Assembly: GCF_011059145.1 (NCBI RefSeq)
Contig: NZ_JAALLT010000002.1
Span: 806,001-870,000 of the forward strand
DNA length: 64,000 bases
Direction of reading: 5' to 3'
DNA from: Halalkalibaculum roseum
GTDB taxonomy: Bacteria; Bacteroidota; Rhodothermia; Balneolales; Balneolaceae
In this document: positions 17,947 through 27,495 of the stretch, piece after piece
Numbering within the stretch: position 1 is the stretch's first letter
Layout of the letters: every line of letters starts with the position of its first letter
Made by a program: the position numbers and the translations under genes
The notes under the pieces: generated by a model
Seen by the model: the letters and a program-made list of their open reading frames with translations, nothing else
Databases searched by the model: none
Told to the model about the DNA's origin: nothing

Positions 17947-18291
17947 TCTAGCCTCCGGAAACCAGAATCTTACGTATGATGCCGGATGCCTAAACTAAAG
18001 AAGACTGAAATCGGGTAGAGATATCGGACTAAATAGCTTTATTGGTGTGCAATTTCTTACAGATGGGAATAGTAAATAAAGCTCTAAGTCAGAAGAGTTA
18101 AATATATTTTCCCCCTTTGTCCGCTTCTCCACTAAATAAAGATTTCTATAAAATTCTCAGACCTTTTGAAATTTTTGGCTGCAGTTATCCAACTATATAG
18201 ACAATAGTCAGAAATGTTATGGAGTGCATGTCAGCCGGCAGCTTGTTACCATTTAAGTAGCACAGATAAGATTTTATTCAGGTTTACTGCC
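17947..18291. other. Gap, nothing recognised
   Basis: A 345-base AT-rich space between divergent genes; it must contain both promoters, but I cannot place them with confidence. Confidence 0.4.
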
Positions 18292-18783
18292 ATGAAAATT
18301 CTAGCTTTCAGTCTAATTTTAGTCATTAGTTCCGGTGCAGTATCGTTAGCTCAAAATCCTATTGAGCAAAAAGTGTTTGGATATTATCAGGATGGTGAGA
18401 GACTAGGTAATCGCAAGCTACTTACCATCATGGAACCTTATCCCGATGCCTATACTCAAATGAGAAAAGCGCAAAACAACTTTACAGCCGGTCTTGCATT
18501 AAGTATACCGGCTACACTATTATTGGGAGGGGAATTAATACGAATATCGCAGGCCGAAACATTTGATGACCTCACTCCAAGTGCGATGACCTACATTGGT
18601 CTGCCCTTGTCTTTTGTAGGCTCCGCTCTTCTAATAAATGGCAATTTTAAGCGGCAAGCAGCAGTAAAAACTTATAATAATTCTGTTAACGCTATAAAGA
18701 ACTCAGAATTTAGGGGATCCTTTAAACCGGTGCTCAAATTCACTGCTGGAATCACAGGTGTAGGATTTAAGGTTAAATTATAG
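18292..18783 (+). CDS. Exported/membrane protein, unknown function
   Basis: From the ATG at 18292 this is a 163-residue protein with a Sec signal peptide (MKILAFSLILVISSGAVSLAQ). Two hydrophobic stretches follow (FTAGLALSIPATLLLGGELI and TYIGLPLSFVGSALLI), suggesting two membrane helices. The frame extends back to 18214 but that would bury the signal peptide. No family recognised. Confidence 0.65.
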   Translation: MKILAFSLILVISSGAVSLAQNPIEQKVFGYYQDGERLGNRKLLTIMEPYPDAYTQMRKAQNNFTAGLALSIPATLLLGGELIRISQAETFDDLTPSAMTYIGLPLSFVGSALLINGNFKRQAAVKTYNNSVNAIKNSEFRGSFKPVLKFTAGITGVGFKVKL

Positions 18784-18809
18784 AGAGGCTGTATAAACAT
18801 AAATAAAAA

Positions 18810-18840
18810 ACCCCGGTCCAAGTATCAGTTGGGCCGGGGT
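18810..18840 (-). terminator. Intrinsic terminator
   Basis: An 11-bp GC-rich stem (ACCCCGGTCCA / TGGGCCGGGGT, one wobble) with a 9-base loop. On the minus strand it is followed by a T-run, ending the Kelch gene; it may also stop plus-strand transcription. Confidence 0.85.
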
Positions 18841-18932
18841 GACTATTCATCAAGAGAGACTACCTATAGGATAGGTAGTGCTCTAAGAAACAATTATTTT
18901 TACTTCTTACCAATGATTGAATTGTAAAAATA

Positions 18933-20468
18933 TTAACGATCTCTAATAAACTCTTCGTCGACCCCATACAAAAACCTGCGGTTGTCTTCAGGATCTTTTA
19001 TCCTGCTTATCAGGTCCGCAGAGGTATTATAGTGCTCCTTGAATTTTCTATTAATGGCATTGATGGTCTCATTTCTAAGCTTCCTCCGGTAGTCGTAATT
19101 ATCAATATCATCCCAGATTCGTTCTTCCAGTTCGCTGGTTTCCATAAAGGTGTCCGATTTTAGAAGAACATCCAGCATTTTTTTCTCTTGATTATTGAGC
19201 CAGTCTTCATGTTTAAAATCATCACTCATCTTATTGATCGAATCAAGGTTTACTGTCACCCTGCTCCTTCGTTTCCAATACAAAAGCAAAAGCACAAAAC
19301 AGAGTAGTATAAATCCGCCCGCATAAAGAAATTGAGACCTGATTGATGTCTCCGACCGGTCTTGAATCCCGGAGAGCATAGAATCTTCTGCGAACGAAAC
19401 GATTTCAATGGGATAACTATCCGTCTTTGTAATTTTTTTTAATCCCACGATAATCACCTTCCCATTTCGCTGATCAAAATGAAAATTTGCAGGAAGGAAT
19501 TCATCTGAATTCAAACCCGAATCCAATACAATCGGGGTTAAAATCTTTCCGCTTTTCAAGTCAACGGGCACAAAATTTACCAAATCTCCCCTACCTTCGG
19601 ATGCCGTCGGTATATACCAGATTTTGCTTGAATCGCTGTAAAAAGAACCGGACACCTTATTAATGCGTCCATACCTGCGATTTTTTGACCCACGGTAATA
19701 CTCATAGGCCGCAGGAACCGATCCTAATTTTGTCCAGTTGTCATCTTCGAATGAAAATTTCCAAACATCATTAGGTTCCAGCCTGCGCGTAAATTGATCA
19801 TCAGCCCGGTCCTTGTCTTCCGGTATATAGCCCCCGAAGAAATAAAAGGCATCTTCAAAGGGAATATAAATACCCGTCTCCGGTATTCTTGGCTCAGGTA
19901 CCTCAGATTGAGGATGTACATTTTGGATATTCCATTCTTCAAGATCATTATTAAAATAGGTTATATAATTTTTCCATAACCAGTAACCGTATCCACCGAA
20001 TGCATAAACAGTACCATGCCTGAAAAAAGGCTGGTGTGAAAATTGATTCCGATGCACATGCGATTCATCTCTACGGGTTATCTCGTAAGTATCCGGATCA
20101 ACTTCATACAGAGTACCAACACCCCTGTGCCAAAGCTTGATCTTATCATTAACAGTATCGTAGCCAAACTCATAATCCTCAATCTCAAGGGCCAAGGAAG
20201 AAAGAGAGTCCTGGAAACGCCAGGTTTTGTTGTTTAATCGGTATTCCCAAAGTCCATCTTCCAGCAGAATAAACATGCGATTTCGCGTAGTATCCAAATC
20301 CGTAAAAAGGAGACTACGGTTCATAAGTTGAGGACCCTCGTTCATTTCAGGTGATGGTTGCGCGGAAGAATGGGAACTATTGAGAAATAGAGGTAAAGCA
20401 ACACAAATCAGTATAGCAAAAATCAACCTGCGATTGATCGCGTTCATAAAAGTTCTGAACCTGTTCAT
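18933..20468 (-). CDS. Kelch-like sensor with TM helix and C-terminal HTH
   Basis: A 511-residue protein: signal peptide to about residue 37, a ~340-residue beta-propeller-like part with Kelch-type blades (FRHGTVYAFGGYGYW, EDAFYFFGGYIPED), one membrane helix (about 380-397), and a ~110-residue cytoplasmic tail. The tail (LNNQEKKMLDVLL, SELEERIWDDIDNYDYRRKLRNE, INRKF) looks like a winged-helix domain. The layout suggests a one-component transmembrane regulator with an external sensing propeller. Targets are unknown. The terminator at 18810 ends it. Confidence 0.65.
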   Translation of the reverse strand: MNRFRTFMNAINRRLIFAILICVALPLFLNSSHSSAQPSPEMNEGPQLMNRSLLFTDLDTTRNRMFILLEDGLWEYRLNNKTWRFQDSLSSLALEIEDYEFGYDTVNDKIKLWHRGVGTLYEVDPDTYEITRRDESHVHRNQFSHQPFFRHGTVYAFGGYGYWLWKNYITYFNNDLEEWNIQNVHPQSEVPEPRIPETGIYIPFEDAFYFFGGYIPEDKDRADDQFTRRLEPNDVWKFSFEDDNWTKLGSVPAAYEYYRGSKNRRYGRINKVSGSFYSDSSKIWYIPTASEGRGDLVNFVPVDLKSGKILTPIVLDSGLNSDEFLPANFHFDQRNGKVIIVGLKKITKTDSYPIEIVSFAEDSMLSGIQDRSETSIRSQFLYAGGFILLCFVLLLLYWKRRSRVTVNLDSINKMSDDFKHEDWLNNQEKKMLDVLLKSDTFMETSELEERIWDDIDNYDYRRKLRNETINAINRKFKEHYNTSADLISRIKDPEDNRRFLYGVDEEFIRDR

Positions 20469-20622
20469 AAATCAATTATCGATGCAAATAAAATTGTATT
20501 AATATAGATTCAAATTCTGAAAAACAGAATCATCAAAAGAGACGGTGCTACAGAGCGCAAAATAAAAATAACCCTCCTCACCAAGACATAATGAGGGATG
20601 ATGATTAACCTTCATTGGATCG

Positions 20623-21162
20623 TTGTCATCCCTCAATTCGCGTGTTTCTAGTTGCACACAAGTTTATCAAAGCCAACAATATACATATTTAAAACATGAT
20701 GGCTATACGGCATCATTTCATCGACCGGTGACCGTATTCATTCATATCACTAACGATGTCAATACGGATGACATGATCTGTCACCCTACCTCCCTATCTT
20801 CAGATATGTTTGGAATGAAACACGATATCAAGCGGATATACCTGGAATGTTTGGGGAAACCTGCCTTTCGTTCACGTTTTGAACGAAAGCTGGGTACACT
20901 CATTAAGACACGGGCTGCCCGTGGCAGCATTGATTACAATAAGCTGATCTCTGAGATTCGATGCATCGAGCAAATATGTAAACAGAGAGAATTTGGCGCT
21001 AGAAAATTTCTAGAAATCATCACCGGGTTTGCTCAAGATGCCTGCCTAGGTCATCATGCGGTCATGACCCTGGATGTTGATTCCCTGCAGCTAGAAGCTC
21101 CTATACCGCCAAAATATCAAAACGACGTAACCACTACAGATATTAAAAAACTTCTAATGTAA
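20623..21162 (+). CDS. Hypothetical protein
   Basis: An open frame of 179 codons from a TTG; the start is uncertain (the first internal ATG is at 20773, giving 129 residues). The C-terminal half is helical and basic (FRSRFERKLGTLIKTRAARG, IRCIEQICKQREFGARKF). No family or signal peptide recognised. It precedes the small membrane gene by 160 bp. Confidence 0.45.
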   Translation: MSSLNSRVSSCTQVYQSQQYTYLKHDGYTASFHRPVTVFIHITNDVNTDDMICHPTSLSSDMFGMKHDIKRIYLECLGKPAFRSRFERKLGTLIKTRAARGSIDYNKLISEIRCIEQICKQREFGARKFLEIITGFAQDACLGHHAVMTLDVDSLQLEAPIPPKYQNDVTTTDIKKLLM

Positions 21163-21204
21163 ACCTTTTTGATTTCGGTCGTCACATTCCCACATAAGAA
21201 AAAA

Positions 21205-21253
21205 GGTATGGTCTTGATGGCAAATTGAGAGCTGCCATACCGGTTTATTCCGG
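21205..21253 (+). promoter_or_regulatory. Structured leader upstream of small membrane gene
   Basis: Two adjoining hairpins: GGTATGG/CCATACC (21205-21211 with 21235-21241) and CCGG-TTTATT-CCGG (21240-21253). They lie about 70 bases before the 42-residue gene. They may be an RNA leader or the end of the previous transcript; I recognise no known riboswitch. Confidence 0.35.
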
Positions 21254-21321
21254 ATGCCTGACCGCAACCGGAGTTATTAAATGAAATAGAAACGTTAATC
21301 TGATAATCAGGAGAATTATAC

Positions 21322-21450
21322 ATGGCTGAGCTATTCATCAATTTAAACGTCGACCAGATCATGTTGATCTCTTTGATCGGACTAATGATTATTGGAGGCA
21401 TGAGTGTACATGCACTCAATAAAATTTATGATAAGAGAGATGCAGGATAA
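21322..21450 (+). CDS. 42-residue membrane protein
   Basis: A small gene with ATG at 21322 preceded by a good Shine-Dalgarno (CAGGAGAAT). The product starts MAELFINLNVDQ, has one hydrophobic helix (about 13-27, IMLISLIGLMIIGGM) and a polar tail NKIYDKRDAG. A clear terminator follows 50 bp later, so it appears to be an independent transcription unit. Function unknown. Confidence 0.65.
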   Translation: MAELFINLNVDQIMLISLIGLMIIGGMSVHALNKIYDKRDAG

Positions 21451-21502
21451 TTAAGCATAGAGTGCATGGGTGCTGATGAAGACGCATCAGCAGTTAGGGG
21501 TG

Positions 21503-21535
21503 ACCCCGGCCAGTGAGAGGGCCGGGGTTTTTTTA
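21503..21535 (+). terminator. Intrinsic terminator
   Basis: A 9-bp perfect stem ACCCCGGCC/GGCCGGGGT (21503-21511 and 21520-21528) followed by seven T. It ends the small membrane gene. Confidence 0.93.
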
Positions 21536-21595
21536 TTTATCGAGGTTTGATCATTTCTCTTCACTTCTACCCCGTCACATGCAGTTTCAAGATTT

Positions 21596-21614
21596 TATAG
21601 GGTATTTACTTACA
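21596..21614 (-). promoter_or_regulatory. 19-bp palindrome site
   Basis: The minus strand reads TGTAAGTAAATACCCTATA. It lies 108 bp before the bactofilin-like gene and matches the shared motif of the island. Confidence 0.45.
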
Positions 21615-21721
21615 AGAAAACCCTCACTATCGCTACACCATACTATCTGCCGCTTTTTTATATATACCTGCAAAGGAAGGATTTAAGCAGCTCATATTCC
21701 ACGAATTTAAAGAGATCTGTT

Positions 21722-22855
21722 ATGAAAAAGTCGGGTTTAGTTCTGTTATCACTCATCATCATGCCGTTTCTTGCATCAGCCCAGGGTAGTATTTACAAGA
21801 GCGGTAGTCTCGTGCAGGTACAGGAGGCTGATTCCATCCAAAAACAATTGATTGCTGCCGGAGAAACCGTTGAAATGTCAGGTTGGCTGGGAAATGATTT
21901 TCTATCGGCCGGACGCTTTATGATGCTGAAAGGCATGGTAAGCGACGATGCTATCATAGCAGGCCAACAGGTAATTATTGACGGAGAAGTCGGTGATTTG
22001 TTGATGGCTGCAGGTGAAACCATCATTATAAACGGTATTGTAAAAGGAGATGCTTTTCTGGCTGCACGAGAAATTCGTATCACCGAAGGTGCCCGTATCG
22101 AGGGTAATGCGGCTTTAGCCGGTGAAACGATTGTGCTTGAAGGTGGCAAAATTGATGGGTGGCTGAGGGCTGCCGGCGAAGAACTGACCCTAAACGGGGA
22201 AGTCGGTCAATTTACCGATCTCTACAGCAATAATGTTGCCTTTGGAGATGAGTACCAAGCTACTTTGGGAACAACCATCACCAGCGAGGAAACGTTATAC
22301 CGGGAAAATCTGGGCGTAGTTCCTGCCGACCTCACCTTGAATGTTCAGGAAGCACCCATTGTATTTATCATCGTATCTCAGATTATATTTTATTTATCAG
22401 TGCTGATCACCGGTATGATTCTTCTTAGGATATTTCAGAAAAAGGCCATTGATATCCATCGATTTGCCACAGAAAAATTCTGGAAAAATACCGGGGTCGG
22501 TCTCCTCACATTTATCGGTGTCCCCTTGGCCGTGGCCCTGCTGATGCTTCCGGTACTAACCATTCCGCTTTCTATCCTGCTATTGCTGGTTTTCATCCTG
22601 GCTCTGTTTACCGGATATCTGCTCGTGGCATTAACTCTTGGCGTTATGGCCATTCTATACTTCAAGGGCGAACCGAAGGTTTCTACCTACTACTGGGGAC
22701 TTGCCCTGGGAATGATCATCATTGCGATTCTTACCAACCTGCCGTTTATCGGTTTTGTTCTAAATGCCTTGCTGCTCTTCTTCGGACTGGGCAGCCTGAG
22801 TTATTACATATGGCTGGAAAGCACCGGTAAGAAAACAAGCGGTACGGCACAATGA
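21722..22855 (+). CDS. Bactofilin-like beta-helix membrane protein
   Basis: A 377-residue protein: signal peptide (to about residue 21), then a right-handed beta-helix of short repeats (AAGETVEMSGWLGNDFL, AGQQVIIDGEVGDLLMAAGE, AGETIVLEGGKIDGWL) as in polymer-forming bactofilins, here on the outer side. Residues ~210-365 contain four to six membrane helices. Its stop is one base before the next start, so it is co-expressed with the RND-type exporter and may be a scaffold for it. Confidence 0.75.
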   Translation: MKKSGLVLLSLIIMPFLASAQGSIYKSGSLVQVQEADSIQKQLIAAGETVEMSGWLGNDFLSAGRFMMLKGMVSDDAIIAGQQVIIDGEVGDLLMAAGETIIINGIVKGDAFLAAREIRITEGARIEGNAALAGETIVLEGGKIDGWLRAAGEELTLNGEVGQFTDLYSNNVAFGDEYQATLGTTITSEETLYRENLGVVPADLTLNVQEAPIVFIIVSQIIFYLSVLITGMILLRIFQKKAIDIHRFATEKFWKNTGVGLLTFIGVPLAVALLMLPVLTIPLSILLLLVFILALFTGYLLVALTLGVMAILYFKGEPKVSTYYWGLALGMIIIAILTNLPFIGFVLNALLLFFGLGSLSYYIWLESTGKKTSGTAQ

Positions 22856-22856
22856 C

Positions 22857-25415
22857 ATGATTGAACGCCTGTTTGCATACCTTGGTCCTTTTATAAGGTA
22901 TACTGCAAGGTACCCGCTCAGGATACTGGCAGTCAGTTTTATTACTGCGCTGGTAGGATTTATGTTGGCGTACAATCTCCGTATTGATAATGACCTGGCA
23001 AAACTGATACCGGAAGATTACCCCAGTGTTCAGGCGCTTGAGAAACTTCGCGAACAGGTCGGTGCTGAGAATGAGGTGGCCGTGGCTATCAAGAGTCCCT
23101 CTCTTCCAGCCAATAAAGAATTTGCGGCTGATTTGATTGATCGCGCGATGAAGCTCAAACTGCCAAAGATCTCGGCGCCATATTTTACCCGCGCTGAATT
23201 TCGTAAAGAGATCAATTTCCTACAGAATAATGCTCTATACTTTGCAACCGAATCAGAACTGGATAAATTGGAACAGTATCTGAAAGATGTTGCTCAACAA
23301 GCCAAAGAAGAAGCAAATCCCTTTTATATCGAGCTTGAAGAAGAGGATGAAAGCGAAACCGATTCAGTTGGACGGGAACTTGAGCAGATGTATGACGAAC
23401 TGGTTGGGTCTGAGTATTATCTCTCAGAAGATTCCCTGACACTGGTCGTTAAATTATTTCCCAACGGGTCGCAAACGGATATCAGATTTATACGCAGTTC
23501 CTATGGTGAGCTTCAAAACGTCGTAGATGACCTATCTCCAACAACCTATGATCCTGAAATGGAGATCACGCTCGCAGGACGTTTCCTGCGTACCCTTATT
23601 GAAGTGGAAACCATAACAGCCGATGTAAAGAGCTCATTCGGGGCGGGTGTGCTCATGCTACTTTGTGTAGTCGTCGCCTACTTCTTTTATCGTAATTATC
23701 GCATCAGGGCCGGTTCTCAAATCTCTTTTAAACTTATGGTCTCGGAATTACCGCGAATGCCCGTCATCGCAATCATAATGGCCCTGCCCTTGACCTTTAG
23801 TATCTGCTGGACCTTCGGTATTGCCTATCTCACCTTTGGCAACCTGAATATAATGACCTCCACCCTGGGACTTCTGCTTTTCGGTATGGGCATTGATTTT
23901 GGCATTCATTTTTTTGCCCGGTATATGGAGGAACGTGGCCATGGTAAGTCGGTGGAGGACTCAGCTTACAAAACATTCATGACCACGGGACAGGCTATCA
24001 CGGTAGTAGGCATAACTACGGCAGCAGCTTTTTTCATATTGATGATAGCTGAGTTTAAAGGGTTCAGTGAATTCGGTTTCATTGCAGGCATAGGTATCCT
24101 GTTTGCTATTATTGCCTATATCGTTTCACTGCCTGCCCTGCTGGTGCAGTTCGAAAGGATGAGGCTATTGAATCTTAGTAAGACACCGGTACATAATGTA
24201 AAATCACAAAATAACCGAATGAAACTGGGTAGCAGCAGGCGCACATTCTACGTCTCGGTAACCGTGTTGGTACTTGCGGTTATCAGCATCTTATATGCCG
24301 GTTACAATGTTAAGAATATCGAATTTGAGTATCATTTCGGCAGTCTGGAACCCGAATACAAACGTTTCACCGAGGTAAACAGCAAAGCCCGTACTGCCTA
24401 CAGCAATAAACAGACCCGCAACTCAGCTTACATCATTGTAGATAAACCTGATGACGCCCCTCTGGTTGCATCGATACTTAAAGAGCGTGCAAGCGAAGAT
24501 ACCCTGAGTCCGACAGTGAGGGAAGTTGAGACTTTCCAGGACCGGTTCCCTATGAATGATTCAGCTGCGAGGGCAAAGCTCGAACGTATCGATGACATTC
24601 GTGATCTGCTGGCAGATCCCTTCCTGGAGAATAAAAATCACCAGCTCGACAGGTTAAGAAAAGCCTCTACCACAAGGGAAATTATAAGCCTGGAAGAAGT
24701 TCCCGATTTCCTTAAAAGTCCGTTCACATCCAAAGACGGGGAAGTAGGTAACCTGGTGATAATCTACCCTTCTGTGGGACTCTCAGACGGCAGGAACTCA
24801 ATGAATTTTGCGGATGATATCGGCAAAGTTACCCTGCCCGGTGGGAAGGTATATTATGCCGGTTCGACTTCCATCGTCGCTTCGGACATGCTGGAACTGA
24901 TGATCGAAGAAACACCACTCATGGTGACGCTAACAATAGTAATAATTATTCTCTTTAAACTGATCATTCTTCACAAGGTAAAGTGGGTGCTCCTTGCCTT
25001 GTTTCCACTAGGCGCCAGTTTCTTATGGATGTTCGGTATCATGCCGGACCTTGGCTGGAAACTCAATTTTTATAACCTGGTGGTACTACCGACAGTGCTT
25101 GGAATCGGTGATGATAGCGGAATCCATATCGTGCACAGGTATCTGGAAGAAGGAAAGGATTCGATTGAAAAAGTGCTGAGGTCTACCGGAGAACACATTT
25201 CGGTCAGTGCCATGACCACCGTAGTTGGTTTCGGGGGACTTCTCTTTTCCATTCACCCGGGAATGCGTTCTATAGGGGAATTGGCCATATTGGGAATTAT
25301 GCTATCTCTTCTGGCTTCTCTTATAGTGCTTCCTGCCTTGATTCATATTTTGGAGCGATTCAGTACCAAGAGCCCTGAGAAAAGTGTTGAGAAGAGGCCA
25401 AGGGAAAAGTTATGA
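22857..25415 (+). CDS. RND/MMPL family exporter
   Basis: An 852-residue transporter of the MMPL/HpnN type. It has two repeats, each a first membrane helix, a large periplasmic loop and five more helices. The conserved acidic motifs in helix 4 are GMGIDFGIHF (first half) and GIGDDSGIHI (second half), which carry the proton-relay Asp. Substrates of this group are lipids or hydrophobic molecules. It overlaps functionally with the upstream bactofilin-like gene; no periplasmic adaptor is nearby. Confidence 0.88.
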   Translation: MIERLFAYLGPFIRYTARYPLRILAVSFITALVGFMLAYNLRIDNDLAKLIPEDYPSVQALEKLREQVGAENEVAVAIKSPSLPANKEFAADLIDRAMKLKLPKISAPYFTRAEFRKEINFLQNNALYFATESELDKLEQYLKDVAQQAKEEANPFYIELEEEDESETDSVGRELEQMYDELVGSEYYLSEDSLTLVVKLFPNGSQTDIRFIRSSYGELQNVVDDLSPTTYDPEMEITLAGRFLRTLIEVETITADVKSSFGAGVLMLLCVVVAYFFYRNYRIRAGSQISFKLMVSELPRMPVIAIIMALPLTFSICWTFGIAYLTFGNLNIMTSTLGLLLFGMGIDFGIHFFARYMEERGHGKSVEDSAYKTFMTTGQAITVVGITTAAAFFILMIAEFKGFSEFGFIAGIGILFAIIAYIVSLPALLVQFERMRLLNLSKTPVHNVKSQNNRMKLGSSRRTFYVSVTVLVLAVISILYAGYNVKNIEFEYHFGSLEPEYKRFTEVNSKARTAYSNKQTRNSAYIIVDKPDDAPLVASILKERASEDTLSPTVREVETFQDRFPMNDSAARAKLERIDDIRDLLADPFLENKNHQLDRLRKASTTREIISLEEVPDFLKSPFTSKDGEVGNLVIIYPSVGLSDGRNSMNFADDIGKVTLPGGKVYYAGSTSIVASDMLELMIEETPLMVTLTIVIIILFKLIILHKVKWVLLALFPLGASFLWMFGIMPDLGWKLNFYNLVVLPTVLGIGDDSGIHIVHRYLEEGKDSIEKVLRSTGEHISVSAMTTVVGFGGLLFSIHPGMRSIGELAILGIMLSLLASLIVLPALIHILERFSTKSPEKSVEKRPREKL

Positions 25416-25450
25416 CTGAGTAGGTGGTCAAAACTACCTTAATTTGGCAG

Positions 25451-25471
25451 GGACGGTTTGGCAAACCGTCC
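25451..25471. repeat. REP-like palindrome
   Basis: GGACGGTTT-GGC-AAACCGTCC, a perfect 9-bp stem with a 3-base loop, just after the exporter gene. This type of palindrome is seen dispersed in several genomes. No T-run follows. Confidence 0.55.
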
Positions 25472-25600
25472 TACTTGGTGTTCCGGGATCTGTAGTATGA
25501 TTTCTATTTATGAAATTGCATTTTCTTCTACGCAGGTTTCCATCAATAAGCCTTTAACAATACGGATGGACGTTTTGCCTACCCTTCCTACGGGGTTTGA

Positions 25601-25619
25601 ATTAGGGTAAAACCTTACA
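25601..25619 (-). promoter_or_regulatory. 19-bp palindrome site (pair, a)
   Basis: The minus strand reads TGTAAGGTTTTACCCTAAT. It is one of two copies 23 bp apart in a gap without genes. Confidence 0.5.
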
Positions 25620-25623
25620 TCAC

Positions 25624-25642
25624 ATCAGGGAGAAAACCTACA
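25624..25642 (-). promoter_or_regulatory. 19-bp palindrome site (pair, b)
   Basis: The minus strand reads TGTAGGTTTTCTCCCTGAT. The 23-bp offset from its partner is close to two DNA turns, so both would face the same side. Confidence 0.45.
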
Positions 25643-25823
25643 AACGCATACCCTTTGCTTCATTATAATGGTTATAGACGTTTTGACATATTGGTTATCA
25701 AGAGCACAGCTAGAAATTGTACTACGGTATGGTAGCTGGTAAACCAGAAAAACTGATCCGCTGGTTACTTTGATAAATTCCCAACAAGGAATTTTTAAAG
25801 TGTGCTCCGGTTTCTTTTTTTTA

Positions 25824-27434
25824 TTAGAACCTTTCCCCAATTTCTTTCATTACGCTATTCAGGTTCCGGGTTATGAGCTTATCGTACAGCTTGAATAATG
25901 TTTCATCCAAGCTACTTTCTGTTTCAATCCTGATGATATGGCTTTCTGCAATCTCATCAGGTGACTGATAGTATTTACTTAACTCTTCAAAGTCTTCCTG
26001 GCGAGCATCTGAGATAATCCCTTCCTCCTGTTCTCTTAGCTTCAGCCGTTTTTTAATGGCTTCATCGGTTGCCCTGGCTTCGATGAAGCAGTAGTCAGCT
26101 CCTAGAGAACCCATCTGTTCAATAAATTTCTGCCGTTCTTCCCTCCTGCTGTAAGTAGCATCAAGTATTACACTCTCGCGGCTTTCCAGATGCTTTTTTG
26201 CTTCCTCAAGCAACCGCTCATAGGTTTTAAGGGACATCTCTTTGCTATAAAGCTGTTCTCTTTTTGAAGCATCTGCCCGCTCTTCAAGGGGTACTCCCAT
26301 TATCCTTTTGCGAATGCGATCGGAAGAATAGTGTTCAATATTAAGTTTATTACTTATTGCTGATGCTATGGTACTTTTCCCGGAGGCAATCCGTCCCATG
26401 ATTACCAGAACTGTTGCTCTTGAACCCAAAGTTGCATAATGCAGGGATAGATCAAAATATTCACGCGCCCTGTTTCGGGCTTTCTCCATGTTCTCCCGCC
26501 CAACCTCTTCTTCAGTAGATTGCAGGCTTTTCACTTTTCCCTTTACATAAGCCCGGTAGCACTTATAGAAATCAAGATGAACAAGCAGATCGGAATCATT
26601 CAGCAGCTCAGCCATTCGATTCATGAAATAGCGTTCTTCCCCGGAACACCTGTTGAAGTCGAGATCCATTGCCAGAAAAGCCAGGTCTGCAGCAGTATCT
26701 CCGTATCGGAATCGATCATTAAATTCTATGCAATCATAGATACGGACTTTCTCAGGCGTTATATGGATATGTTCCAGATGGAGATCCCCGTGTCCGTCGA
26801 CGATGCAATTATTTTTGATCCTGCTTTCAAACAGTGCAGAAAATTTATCATAATATTCACGGGTATATTTCTGTATAGACCGGTAGCTGTTTTCATCTAT
26901 GGTTTCGCCAATAAAAGACTTAGTCTGCCGGAAGTTTTCATCTGTGTTATATTTTATCTTCTCAATTTCACCCCACTGCCTGATCTCTTCCCCTGGATTC
27001 TGACTATTATAGAAATCCGAAAGTTTATCTGTAATTCGGTTTAGGTGAGTCCGGTTAAGTTCATTTCTGTCAATGAGTGAGTGCAAAAAATATTCTTCCC
27101 TCAATTTCTTCATTTTAACGGCATAATCAACAATTGACCCTTCCTCATTGCTCTCAATCATAAACGTGTTTCCCTGTTCTCTGATCTCAACGACTCCGAG
27201 ATAAATATCATCACATAAGCGCCTATTTAGTTCTACCTCCCGGTGGCAGTAATGCTTTCTTTTTTCAAGCGTACTGAAATCGAGGAATTCAAAATTAACC
27301 GGCTTTTTAAATTTATAAACAAAAGGATCTGCGATAAATACGTGGGAGATATGGGTCTGCACATGCTCGACACTTTCGGGAGCATGACTGTAGGAATCCG
27401 GACTTTCCAGAAATTGAAGCAACTTCGAATCCAT
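25824..27434 (-). CDS. APH-like/P-loop kinase fusion (Rv2004c-like)
   Basis: A 536-residue two-domain protein. The N-terminal part has an aminoglycoside phosphotransferase fold (VDGHGDLHLEHI near residue 215, then IYDCIEFNDRFRYGDTAADLAFL). The C-terminal part (from ~340) is a P-loop kinase with GRIASGKSTIA and a later YSSDRIRKR. This architecture is the same as Rv2004c of the mycobacterial DosR regulon. Substrate is unknown. It is the last gene of the minus-strand cheB-usp-ATPase operon (61-bp gap). Confidence 0.85.
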   Translation of the reverse strand: MDSKLLQFLESPDSYSHAPESVEHVQTHISHVFIADPFVYKFKKPVNFEFLDFSTLEKRKHYCHREVELNRRLCDDIYLGVVEIREQGNTFMIESNEEGSIVDYAVKMKKLREEYFLHSLIDRNELNRTHLNRITDKLSDFYNSQNPGEEIRQWGEIEKIKYNTDENFRQTKSFIGETIDENSYRSIQKYTREYYDKFSALFESRIKNNCIVDGHGDLHLEHIHITPEKVRIYDCIEFNDRFRYGDTAADLAFLAMDLDFNRCSGEERYFMNRMAELLNDSDLLVHLDFYKCYRAYVKGKVKSLQSTEEEVGRENMEKARNRAREYFDLSLHYATLGSRATVLVIMGRIASGKSTIASAISNKLNIEHYSSDRIRKRIMGVPLEERADASKREQLYSKEMSLKTYERLLEEAKKHLESRESVILDATYSRREERQKFIEQMGSLGADYCFIEARATDEAIKKRLKLREQEEGIISDARQEDFEELSKYYQSPDEIAESHIIRIETESSLDETLFKLYDKLITRNLNSVMKEIGERF

Positions 27435-27495
27435 AGATAAGCGTAGCCTGTTTTAGAATTTGCCTTCTAAAAACCTATTACAAATATATCAGGAA

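Larger units (their letters stand above)
25416..25823. other. Gap with palindrome and paired sites
   Basis: A 408-base space between two convergent genes. It holds a REP-like palindrome (25451-25471) and two copies of the 19-bp site (25601-25619, 25624-25642), yet no credible ORF. A small RNA gene on the plus strand, ending near the T-run at 25815-25825, is possible. Confidence 0.4.
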
